Below are positions 55,141-64,000 of a stretch of 64,000 bases of DNA, piece after piece. The position numbers and the translations under genes are program-made. This DNA is from Episyrphus balteatus (lineage: Eukaryota > Arthropoda > Insecta > Diptera > Syrphidae), in NCBI RefSeq assembly GCF_945859705.1, contig NC_079134.1:68506625-68570624 (forward strand), written 5' to 3'. The notes under the pieces were generated by a model that saw only the letters and a list, made by a program, of their open reading frames with translations, was not told where the DNA came from and searched no databases. Every line of letters begins with the position of its first letter. Within the stretch, counting starts at the first letter, position 1.

Positions 55141-55813
55141 GTCAAAAAAGGACACACAACACCGACGCATTGGACAAAACGTCACCATCGACAGCCATAA
55201 CTTCGAGGTAGTAAAGGACTTCGTCTACCTAGGCTCCGCTATAAACACGGACAACAACATCAGCGCTGAAATCAAACGGAGAATTACTCTTGCCAACCGC
55301 TGCTACTTTGGTTTGAGAAGGCAATTGACCAGCAAAGCCCTCTCTCGAGCAACTAAGGTGTCCCTATACAAGACCCTTATCGTCCCAGTCCTGCTATATG
55401 GTGCAGAAGCATGGACTTTAACGAAGGCGGATGAAAACATCTTGGATTGTTTCGAGAGAAAAGTTCTTCGTGCGATTTTTGGTCCCGTGTGTATTGATGG
55501 TGATTGGAGAAGAAGGTATAACAACGAGCTTTACGGGTTGTACAAGGAAGCTAACTTAGCCAAGAGAGTGAAGGTGCAGCGCCTAAGATGGCTAGGTCAC
55601 GTGGAGCGCATGGACAACAATGCTCCGGCCCGGAAAGTTTTCGACTCCAACCCAGAGGGACGGCGCAGTAGAGGAAGACCTCGTCTGAGGTGGCGCAACC
55701 AAGTGGAAGGGGACCTCAATCAACTTGGCGTGCGCAACTAGAAGCAGCGAGCTAAGGATAGAGCTGGCTGGCGAAGCTTGTTGGTTGAGGCCCAAATCCA
55801 CAGCGGATTGTAG
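55141..55813 (+). pseudogene. RTE-like reverse transcriptase C-terminal fragment
   Basis: The plus frame reads DFVYLGSAINTDNNISAEIK, then ANRCYFGLRRQL, LYKTLIVPVLLYGAEAWTLT, DCFERKVLRAIFGP and VQRLRWLGHVERM with RGRPRLRWRNQVE. These are the post-catalytic blocks of RTE-clade non-LTR RTs in insects. A TAG at 55739-55741 replaces what is probably a Trp codon, and the frame would otherwise continue to a stop at 55811-55813. A short 3' tail ends in AATAAATAAATAAT near 55860, as in RTE elements. The 5' truncation removed the catalytic core. The open frame extends upstream to 54992, but that part is unrelated. Confidence 0.86.
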
Positions 55814-55861
55814 CCGCCTTACGGCGCACAGTGGGACGACCCATAGCAATAAATAAATAAT

Positions 55862-56590
55862 GCAACTATTTTAGCGGTACTTTTTATTAATTGTTTAGTG
55901 TTCCTAAATATATGAAAGCTCTAAATGTAAAAAAAAATACATTGATCAATTGGTGTACGAGTAATCGACGGGTTAACATTGGTATTTTTTTCGGATTATT
56001 TTTTGAAAGTTTTTTGATAGTTTTGGAAATATTCGTGTGGTTATAAATCAATTCAATAATGGTTAATAATAGTAATGAAGGTGTCTTCATTAAAAATGGT
56101 TTTTAAAAAAGTGGATTTTTTTTGTGGTTGTGTTTTTTTATGTCCATTTTTAGTGTATTTGTTTGTGCCTAAAAAAAAACATCGTTCATAACTTTAATAA
56201 GTATTTTCTAAGAATGGTCGAAAATGGGTCTTGGGTTCTTTTTTGTTTTATAATCAGCCATGTGTTCTTCAACTAAATCACGAAAAAAATCCTGCTCCAA
56301 CTTGCAATTCTTTTTGAAATTGACATTTTATGGGATAAACTGCGTTCATCAAAAATGGTGACTTATTCAAAATATGGCTCGATTGTGAAAATTTCAAACT
56401 TTTCGAACAAAATTAAGCTGTTAATTGGATTGGAATAGCTTAATGAAGGAGAAAATGCGAAATTTAAAGAAATTCCGAGGCTTTTTGTGTCAGTTTGAAG
56501 CAAAAATGGCAGCATTGCCAGAGAAAGAAGGAGATCTTTATGGACAATAACCAACAATGGCTTCACTTTATTTTTTTTGCAAGTTCGTAG
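55862..56590. other. Unassigned region
   Basis: AT-rich. It may include further decayed coding sequence of the transposon protein remnant that follows, but no block is convincing. Confidence 0.35.
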
Positions 56591-56599
56591 ACCAGGACA

Positions 56600-56997
56600 T
56601 AAGCTTCTGTTTGATGAAAGAAAAAAAAATATTCTAGAGAACTTCAGGCAAAAAATGGGCCCTCTGGTGGACCAAACCTGGGTATGGCACAACAAATGAT
56701 GTCAATACTAGTCGACGTTCTTTTTCGAATCCAAAGTTGAGTTCCGAAATAACCCATATAGATAAGAATATCATCTTTAAATTTGCATTAATTTTGACAA
56801 CACTTGCTGCTGGTCGAGAAATAAATATGGACACGTTTGAAGAACTAATTTTTGGAACAAAAAATCTTTATCTTTCGAAGTACAGCTGGTACTGTATGTC
56901 TAGCAGTGAATATAAACTTTTACTCCATGCAAAAAACATAATAAAGTTTATTCATTTACCTATACCTAGGTGTTCTTTCGATAGAAGCGTTGTAAGC
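56600..56997 (+). pseudogene. Remnant of a transposon-associated protein of unknown function
   Basis: Plus-strand pieces in two frames read ILENFRQKMGPLVDQ, then NTSRRSFSNPKLSSEITHID, FALILTTLAAGREINMDTFE and YSWYCMSSSEYKLLLHAKNI. The pattern (N.T.RR.F near the start, a Y.WY.M..S..K.L.H block, then a helix) matches a repeated protein family I recall from arthropod genomes that is probably transposon-encoded. I cannot name the superfamily. At least one frameshift near 56680 shows it is broken. Confidence 0.45.
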
Positions 56998-57750
56998 TAG
57001 GTACAAAAAAATAAGGAAAGCTAGTTGGATCATACTGAAAAGAGTTCGACGTTGAATTCAATTACCGACTTGATTAATCATTTTTAAAATAACGTCAGAT
57101 CTTTAAATTTGAACATCAAAACTAGTGCTGCATTTCAATTCTCAAAAAGAGACCCAAATATGAATTTTATTGGGTTAACAATATTTAAATTGCAGAATTA
57201 TACCCATGGAGTTAGATCTTAGTAATATGCATAATTCTTCGGAAAGTGGTGGTGATTACTTTATGTATAGAAGTATAAATTTGTTTAACTATTTATTTAG
57301 CTATTAAAATAATGTAATCTAGATAGCAAAACATAAGCAAACAATTATAAATAAAATAAAAACAAGTTCGCTGCTCAGCTCTTTTATATAAAATATCCTA
57401 GATTTATATGTTTTAGTGTATCAATTTCTTTGTTTTTAGATTGCAATCATAGATATAAGTGATAAAATACTATTTCAAGCATATTTGGCTGAATTTCTTA
57501 TTTTATTCCCAAGATATTAATTTTGCCGTTTTTCCCATACACTCGTTCCACTGTGCGGCGCTGGTCACCCTAAGTAAGTAAGTAAGATTTAAAGTGGTGA
57601 ATGCATGATTCAACATCGGTTCAAGTTCTTTGAGTTGACCGATTTTGGGGTCTTAGCTGCGGCAACCTGTTTGAACCAGAGTTAATTATGAAATATATGT
57701 AAAGTTCACGGAACTTAAAATTGCTTAGTTCCATATTCATAGCTGTTTAA
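56998..57750. other. Unassigned region
   Basis: No gene, TIR or tandem array seen between the protein remnant and H copy C, apart from a short TAAG run near 57573-57587. Confidence 0.4.
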
Positions 57751-59012
57751 TGTCGTTTTCTTTCACTCCAATGAGAGTACTCTTTTAGTACTTATTTTTG
57801 CACTTTTGAAGGTTTTGTGTTCTTTGACGCCACAAAAGTGTAAAAAAAAAATTACTCCGGAGTAATTTTAGTACTACGGAGTACCCCGGATTTACTCCAC
57901 ATTTTTAGTCAGATTTACACCGATTTGCACACACACTTATGAATTTGAAGTTTGACATTTTAAAAATTTGTTTGAAAAGAGAAAAATGCGAAAAGTTTTT
58001 CTTTAAAATTCTTTTGTTATTAACAAGAACCATTATGAATATATTTCCTATTATATTATATTCCGCCATATATATTTCTTCCATCATTTCGTTAATTCTT
58101 CACTTTTTCCAAATGAAATTGAAAACCGAATAAAACAGTCAGTGTTCTTCATCAATAAAAAAAAATCCTGTGCCAGATAAAAAAAAAATCCCATTTTTTT
58201 TCTGCGATGATGGGATATTTTTATTTTACAATGATCAAACTATGGGTGTATATCAATTAGGCTGAAAAAACCGATCAGAAATATAATGAAAATATACTAA
58301 AAGTAAAACTAAGTCCGCTTCTACACGAAGACGCAAAGTGTGAGACGCACATAAGAGCAAGGGAGAAATAAAGTTCGAAAAAAAGGGAAGGAGGATTTTC
58401 TACCGTGAGTCTCCGGTAAAAAATTTTGTGACTCTTTTTGACGTTTCTCTTTGATCTTGTTCTTTTTTTTGCTGTTCTGCTTTATTTTATTTCGTCGGTC
58501 GTGGAGTCTGCTTCGTCGGTTGTGTATTATTTGCGTGTATAGTAACTTTTTTAATTTATTCAAAAGTTTTCGTTGCACATAGACCCTACTGGAGTTGTTT
58601 TTTTTTTTTTTGTATATTTTGGTGTTTTTTTTTTTAATTAAAATACATAGTCTGCTTCCACACGAAAACGTAGACGCACAAGATACACAGAATACGACGT
58701 GAAGAAGCGCGCGACGCACCGAAGCGAAAATCAAAAGGAAATTTGAAGATAATTTCTGCACCTTGAGCCTTCGTGTAGAAGCAGACAACGAACGCTTTTT
58801 ATGCTTCTATGTTATTAATATTAATTTTTTTTTTTCAATTCATAAAATTTTTCCCTAGGGCTATTATCACTATTTTTTTCAAGGAAATTATTCATTTTTG
58901 CCTTGTCACACACACAATTACAAAAAAATAAATTACTCTAATTATGTTCTTTCACTCCAGAAAAAGGAGTAAAAATTTAGAGTACTCCTTAATAGAGTGA
59001 AAGAAAACGACA
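57751..59012. mobile_element. Family H non-autonomous DNA transposon, copy C
   Basis: Same ends and orientation as copies A and B, flanked by TAA (57748-57750 and 59013-59015). The left 250 bases are almost identical to copy B. No transposase. It lies about 170 bases inside the 3' end of the Helitron-like insertion. Confidence 0.88.
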
Positions 59013-59156
59013 TAACTTAAACTGATGGGGCCTATCCAATGTAACTCAAACAGTGTCTATGAATACTCCCCAATAAATTAGCTCTAATTCTCGACTTTTC
59101 AAAAGACACACTCTGTATTTACCTGCCTACATATACTTTCTTTTTATTTATAAGCA

Positions 59157-59184
59157 TGCGAGAAGTCTCGCACGGGTAAGCTAG
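59157..59184 (+). terminator. Helitron-like 3' hairpin and CTAG end
   Basis: TGCGAGA, AG loop, TCTCGCA, then nine bases and CTAG. In Helitrons this hairpin is thought to mark the end of rolling-circle replication; that role here is inferred from form and position. Confidence 0.75.
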
Positions 59185-59371
59185 TAAGTATTAACGGAGT
59201 TATTAACATTAACATGAGTAAAGACATGGCAAAGTAAGCGTTTTCTTAAATCATCGCTAAAGGGTATCAACTTTGCAGATAGAGAGTTACTGTAGAACAA
59301 TTTTTTTCTTAGAATATACCCAAGAATCATCCCTCAAAGTCTTCTTATCTCATCCCGGGACACCCTGTATA

Positions 59372-59838
59372 TACAATAATGTATAAAACACTCGATTGGC
59401 TTTAAGCTTTAAGCTTGAACTTGAATCTATGCGCTTATAAGTGTGCAGGTTAAAACTAAACATGATGAATTGAATATCTCATCAATATACCTATTGCCCT
59501 CCGCGGTACAAAATAGATACAAATGAGTTTTCAAACTTACTAAAATCACTTAGACCAACGTTAATCATTGGTGGCGATTTTAACGCTAAACACACGTTTT
59601 GGGGCTCTAGATGCATATCTCAAAAGGGCCGAGCGTTATACGAAGCTGATATGCAGAATAATTGTGACTTTCATTCTACTGGGAAACCCACTTATTGGCC
59701 AGCAGATACCTCGAAAATACCTGACCTGAATGATTTCTTTATAGTCAGGGCAATACCGTCAAATCGAATTAAAGTAACGGAATGCTTTGATCTTTTCTCT
59801 GACCACTCTCCCGTTATTCTCACAGTGAGCCTAAGAAC
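59372..59838 (+). pseudogene. Jockey-clade element: second half of endonuclease
   Basis: It continues the piece ending at 46974. Plus-strand blocks: ISSIYLLPSAVQNRYK, a frameshift near 59524, LIIGGDFNAKHTFWGSR (catalytic Asp and Asn), FHSTGKPTYWP, DLNDFFI and FSDHSPVILTVSL (catalytic His). It is cut off at about 59831 by a second insertion and resumes near 62530. Confidence 0.85.
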
Positions 59839-60347
59839 AAGAAGTACAGGAATGGGTGTATATATCACTTCTATAGTGAAGGATAGCGTAAAAAAAACTG
59901 TTAAAAATAAATCCAACGCTGTCATTCGAGCCATTCTGGTGTGTGATAGAATTAAAACCAAAGTGTAATTCAAATTCAAAAACCCTTTAAAATCATTCTT
60001 TAACACAATTGCAAAAACTTTTATAGAATTAAATAGTGAGAAAATAAGTTTTGGTTAATAATAATCAAATAAAACAATAAAAACAATAATGTATTGCTGT
60101 GTAAAATTGTGCAAAAGATATTTTTATAACCATTGAGAGACCCTTTCCTTTCACATGTGAATACACTTTATTTGCAACATTTTTTACAAAATTTTTGAAA
60201 CGCCAAACGAAAGTCAAAATAGCCAAAAAAAAATAATACAATAATATAAAAAACGTAACCCTACAAATGTGGCAACTCCATTCAAATGAAAACAACACTG
60301 ACTTAAATCTTCTTTGAACAAAACAGTATAACTTTTTATGTACTAGA

Positions 60348-60700
60348 AAGCTAAACTATACACCATACTTTAGATAATACTCTCTTCTATCTAAAAAATG
60401 TCGGGTGCTACCTCGCAAGTGCAGACAAGTACTCGGCAACCCTACTCAAATGCTAAAAAACGTTAAAATCACTTGTTTTTTTGGCCAAAGTGTATAATAT
60501 TTGATAGAGTTAAAGGCTATATTACACATAATATTTTAGCTAAGACTCTCTTCTATCTAAAAAATGTCGGGTGCCACCTCGCAAATGCAGACAAGTACTC
60601 GGCAACCCTACTCAAATGCTAAAAAACGCTAAAATCACTTGTTTTTTGGCCAAAGTGTAAAATATTTGATAGAGTTAAAGGCTATATTATATTAATATTT
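60348..60700. repeat. Tandem duplication of about 166 bp
   Basis: Two units share CTCTCTTCTATCTAAAAAAT at 60379 and 60545, then CAAGTACTCGGCAACCCTAC and TTTGATAGAGTTAAAGGC, with few differences. No coding meaning is seen. Confidence 0.88.
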
Positions 60701-62450
60701 AAAACGAGTTCTCATCGTGATTAAAAAATTGTGTGTCGCACTTTAAAATTACAAATTTTTTCAAAAGTTGTTTCCTTTTCTTGTTTTTTGTGATGTGAAT
60801 TTCTCTTATACTTTAAGGCTTAATTAAAACTGAATACAAAGAAGGCTTTGAAAAAGCAAATAATTAAAAAGTTTCATAAGTATGATAGCACCTTAAATTT
60901 ATACCTACTACACTAGCCCAAAAAGTTAAGGGAACAAAAAAAAAATTTTGATTTTTTTAGTGATTTTCGATAGATAGTATAAAAATGATCGTATCATGAC
61001 AAAATAAAAAGCATGTGAGTTTTAAGATTTTAAAACTAAATATTTTATTTCTAATGGTTAACCTTTGGAATTATTCAAATACCAACATTTTCCATTTTTT
61101 TTTTGTTTTTACTTTTCTTTAAAAAAAGTTGGAAAATTTTTTGCGAAAAAATGATTATTATTTTAAGAAATATTTGGCTTTCAGATTCATTTTGTTTCAA
61201 ACTTCTACGATTTTTTTTAGACTGCAATATCAGTCATCAAACCAAAAGCCATACTTTTGACTTTGACTATCAATATCTCGACAACGGATTACTTTACAGA
61301 GAATTTAGGGATACATTTAAAAATTTCGTTTAATTTAATAATAAATTAATTTTACTTTGTTAAAAAAAGTTTTCTTACATTTGAGATCATTTTAGAAAAG
61401 CTATCAAAATAGGTCTCTCTACGTTTTTTTAGAAAATGTGCCGCTATTTTATAACTATGATTGTGAGGAAAATCAAATTCTTTTGAGTTTATTTGAACTT
61501 TTTATTATTAAAAGTTTTTTAAAAAAAATTCATACCGTTTTTGGATATTTTTCCTTTTTTTGAATTTTTCTTAATTTTTTGGTTTATCAGTGATAAATAC
61601 ATACACATACATACAAATTATTTTATCAAAAAAGCCGTTAAATAAGAAACGGTAATACCATGAGCCCATTTCAAGTGCTGTTTGAGTGACACGCATTGCT
61701 ATACTAAAAAAGCTTTTACGGGAGAATGGGTCAAAATGGGTCATTTGTTTTAATACCATAAATAGTATATATCATAACCTTTAAATTGTTACTAAAATGA
61801 ACGTGGAACATCGTGGAGCTTTTTTTTATAGGCCGACATAGAGTAAAAACTACTCGCTTTAGAGGTTTCCTTAAATAATATTCTGATTTTTCTGATTCAA
61901 AAGCAAATTCGACAAACGGTAAATGTTCACTTAAGAACAAATATACCATTAACAACACTACATAATTTTTTTTTTTTTTTTTTAAATCTCTGTTCTTAAA
62001 AAAAGAACATGTCAAAGGTTGCAAAAAAAAAAGAACGAAATTTCGATCATTTTAAGGAATCTAGTTTGAGCTAAGTATACTCGGGACCCAGGCTATGCAA
62101 AAATTAAAATTGATTGCATTCTGTATTTAAACATATTTTTAATCGAAAAACCAAATCAGTTTAATGTGAAAAAGAGTATATTGTTTTTTATATTAAAAAA
62201 TTAAGCTTTTTTTAAGTTTTCCATCCAGAAATGTGCTTGAAAATTTTCACTTAAGTACTTTTACACTTTTAAGCCAATGTAGTTAATGCTTAGATGCCAA
62301 TATTTTATATTTTTAATTTAAAAAAAGCCATAAATTACATGTTTCATAAAAAATATAAATTTTTAAGTAGATAAAACGTTGCGCCTTTCGAACAACCATT
62401 TTACTCCACTCCGTCCCTGGTTCAATGCATATGTATGTATGTGTTTGTGT
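60701..62450. other. Unassigned interior of the second insertion
   Basis: Low-complexity, AT-rich. The frames at 61103-61333, 61571-61759 and 61731-62024 have no recognisable motif. Near 61590-61620 there is a run of CATACA units. Confidence 0.4.
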
Positions 62451-62529
62451 AACTTACACTACTTTGTAAAATTAAAAAAAAGCCGCACTGGTTTCTTCAA
62501 ACACCCATTCCTGTACTTTTTATTCTTAG

Positions 62530-63302
62530 CAATGAACTTGTTAAAATTGAGCTTGTTAAAATTGAAATACCACCTAGGTTAAAAAACGGTAAAACAAACT
62601 GGGAAGGTTTCCAGAAAGATATCGAGGATAATGTTTAATTAAGGGTGTCACTACAAACGCCTCTTGAGCTTGAGGAAGTAGTAGATAATTTCGTGCACCT
62701 CGTTCAAAAACCCGCATGGAACAATACCCCTTACCAAAGAGAAATAACAGGCTTTAAAGATACTAAATATCCGCGAAAAATAAAAGAGGTACTTACAGAA
62801 AAGCGAAAAGCTCGCAAGAAATGGCAGCAAACTCGTGCTCCTCAACACAAAGCTCATTTAAATCACCCCATTAATTTGCTTTAAAAAATGATATCAGATT
62901 TTAAGAACCGCGAAGCTAGAAATTACCTTGAAAATTTGACGGCAAGTTAAGAATCTAACTACTCTCTATGGAAAGCTATAAAAACCTAACCTTCCAGCAC
63001 CTCCAATTATGAAAGATCAAAATGAACGGGCAAGAAGCGACAAAGAAAAAGCAAAGGTTTTCGGTGATTACATAGAGGAAACATTCAAACCATTCAATGG
63101 GCAAGCATTGAATGATAGTATAAATATGTAGGAATATAACGTAAAGTGAAAGCTTCATCACATGAAATGTTACGCTCGCCGAATTAAACAAAGAAATCCA
63201 GAAGCTTAAGTCAAAAAAAGCACCAGGATACGACTTAATTACTGCAGAAATTCTTAAAATGCTACCACGGAAAGGTTTAATAAACCTGCTCTTTATATAA
63301 TG
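62530..63302 (+). pseudogene. Jockey-clade element: linker between endonuclease and RT, and RT start
   Basis: Plus-strand blocks in shifting frames: LVKIEIPPRLKNGKTNWEGF, LELEEVVDNFVHLVQKPAWN, KARKKWQQTRAPQ, then KLKSKKAPGYDLITAEILKM, the KAPG.D.I motif that opens Jockey RTs. Stops and frameshifts occur near 62637, 62883, 62950-63130 and 63260-63300. Confidence 0.82.
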
Positions 63303-64000
63303 TATGCCACTTTAAGGATAGAATATATTCCAAATCAATGGAAAGTCGCAGAAGTAATAATGGTATTGAAACCTGGCAAACCATCACACGAAAAGAAATC
63401 ATACAGACCCATTTCACTGCTTCATGTAGTATGGAAGGTTTTTGAGAGAATATTTTTGCAGCGTCTTCAGCCAATAATAGAAGAAAAAGGTCTTATACCT
63501 GAACACCAATTCGGTTTTAGAAGCAAGCACTCGACGATTGATCAAGTGCATAGAATCACCGATGTCATTGAGAAAGCTGTTGAAGAAAAGAAAATTTGTT
63601 CAGCGGTCTTTTTAGATGTGTCTCAAGCTCATGATAAAGTATGGCACGAGGATCTAAAATTCAAGTTAAGACAACAAGTCCTACCTGAAGGACTCTTTAC
63701 CATTCTTAGAGAATATCTAGAGAACAGAATTTTCCGCGTTAGGCACGGAAATGATTACTCAGACTTTAGGGAAATAGTAGCTCGGGTACCACAAGGTAGT
63801 GTTTTAGGCCCCATTCTGTACCTTCTATTCACACGCGATATACCTCAAACTGAAAACACAATTGTAGCAACTTTTGCTGACGATACCGCAAAACTTGCAG
63901 TAGGCAAAACAATTTACGAATCGACAAGTAAATTGCAAAATGCTCTTAATAATGTCAATGAATGGACACAAACATGGCGAATAGCGCTTAACAAATTTAT
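63303..64000 (+). pseudogene. Jockey-clade reverse transcriptase core, open to window end
   Basis: From 63303 the frame runs without a stop to the edge of the window: WKVAEVIMVLKPGKPSHEKK, YRPISLLHVVWKVFERIF, PEHQFGFRSKHSTIDQVHRI, VFLDVSQAHDKVWH (motif A, with His where Phe is normal), RVPQGSVLGPILYLLF (motif B) and TFADDTAKL (motif C, near 63870). The His change, together with the broken upstream gene, makes activity unlikely. The same element's earlier pieces lie at 46624-46974 and 59372-59838. The thumb and 3' end are beyond the window. Confidence 0.88.

Larger units (their letters stand above)
48785..59184 (+). mobile_element. Helitron-like insertion, 10.4 kb, non-autonomous or composite
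   Basis: The insert begins TCATATATATTATTACCG at 48785 and ends CTAG at 59181-59184. Nine bases before the CTAG lies the hairpin TGCGAGAAGTCTCGCA (59157-59172). It sits between A (48784) and T (59185) with no target duplication: the intact arm of the foldback at 47130-47150 reads, on the complement, GTTTTTATCATAAGTATT, exactly the two flanks joined. All four are hallmarks of Helitrons. No Rep/helicase gene is visible. Most of the interior is other elements: TIR element N, H copies B and C, Y2, an RTE fragment and a transposon-protein remnant. Confidence 0.82.
46975..59367. mobile_element. TA-flanked foldback element, interrupted by a Helitron-like insertion
   Basis: CAGGGTGTCCCGGGATGAGA at 46975 and its complement ending at 59367 are inverted over at least 180 bases (46975-47140 and 59185-59367). 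The flanks are TATA on both sides, and removing the insert with one TA restores the endonuclease reading phase. The left arm continues to about 47420. Its mirror is 47868-48105, 48721-48784 and then 59185-59367, broken by a MITE and by the 10.4-kb insertion. Without these the foldback would be about 1.4 kb. No transposase is seen. Confidence 0.85.
59831..62528. mobile_element. Insertion splitting the Jockey-clade element after the endonuclease
   Basis: The left end reads CTAAGAACAAGAAGTACAGG and the right end is the near complement (CCTGTACTTTTTATTCTTAG), each followed inward by AATGGGTGT. Coding sequence of the Jockey element stops at the left end (VILTVSL) and resumes right of it (LVKIEIPPRLKNGK). 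AGC occurs on both sides and may be a 3-bp duplication. A related end lies at 54345-54420. The interior has a tandem duplication and a piece of the TTAACTACAT MITE family (about 62235-62295), and no gene I recognise. Confidence 0.65.

Noticed and set aside
1..64000. Host protein-coding genes, tRNA or rRNA genes
   Set aside because: Reading both strands I found no exon-like conserved coding outside transposable elements and no convincing RNA gene. Weak or fast-evolving genes could still be missed.

Overview
The window looks like repeat-dense nuclear DNA of an arthropod, most likely an insect. It is AT-rich and I can see no host gene in it. Almost every supportable feature is a transposable element or a remnant of one, including Jockey-type, CR1-like, Loa/I-like and RTE-like non-LTR retrotransposons and a copia-like Gag piece. 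The nearest family types I recognise are those well known from flies. The species cannot be told from the sequence.

Layout. 1-3842 is a Jockey-type retrotransposon with an intact ORF2 and a frameshifted ORF1. 4295-5103 is a dead RT tail. 5868-7159 is the first of three copies of a non-autonomous DNA transposon (family H; 3-bp TTA/TAA target duplications). 7942-14288 is a knot of long-armed palindromic elements (family P) holding an 8-bp-duplication element (hAT-like, copy 1), two copies of a 0.69-kb element (family K) and a block of short AT-rich hairpin repeats. 14323-18874 holds hAT-like copy 2 with nested elements, a TA-flanked MITE, a third K copy and a GGGCGC-ended MITE. 19951-23311 is a 3.36-kb near-perfect palindrome. 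25336-30292 is a nearly full-length but broken Loa/I-type retrotransposon on the minus strand. 30308-35822 is another nested palindrome around a Tc1/mariner-type foldback and a decayed Tc1 transposase. 37206-40610 is a CR1/Jockey-like retrotransposon with an intact 992-codon ORF2 and a fresh poly(A) tail. 40700-42034 is a second, badly decayed Loa-like copy.

46187-64000 is a nested stack. A Jockey-clade element (Gag end, endonuclease, RT running off the window) was split by a TA-flanked foldback element whose two ends lie at 46975 and 59367. One arm of that foldback was later split by an insertion with all the hallmarks of a Helitron (48785-59184; TC start, hairpin, CTAG end, between A and T, no target duplication). 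This Helitron-like block carries further MITEs and an RTE fragment. A second insertion (about 59831-62528) splits the same Jockey element again.

The useful feature of this window is that palindromic arms and repeated copies act as internal empty sites. Several insertions can therefore be delimited to the base, and their target duplications read off, without any outside data. The two intact ORF2 genes (657-3584, 37425-40403) are the only long reading frames that look able to encode working enzymes, and each sits beside a defective or partial ORF1. I did not find a non-transposon system. The best candidates for new biology are the long inverted repeats, as possible sources of double-stranded RNA, and the several MITE families that share 3-bp duplications but have no transposase in view.
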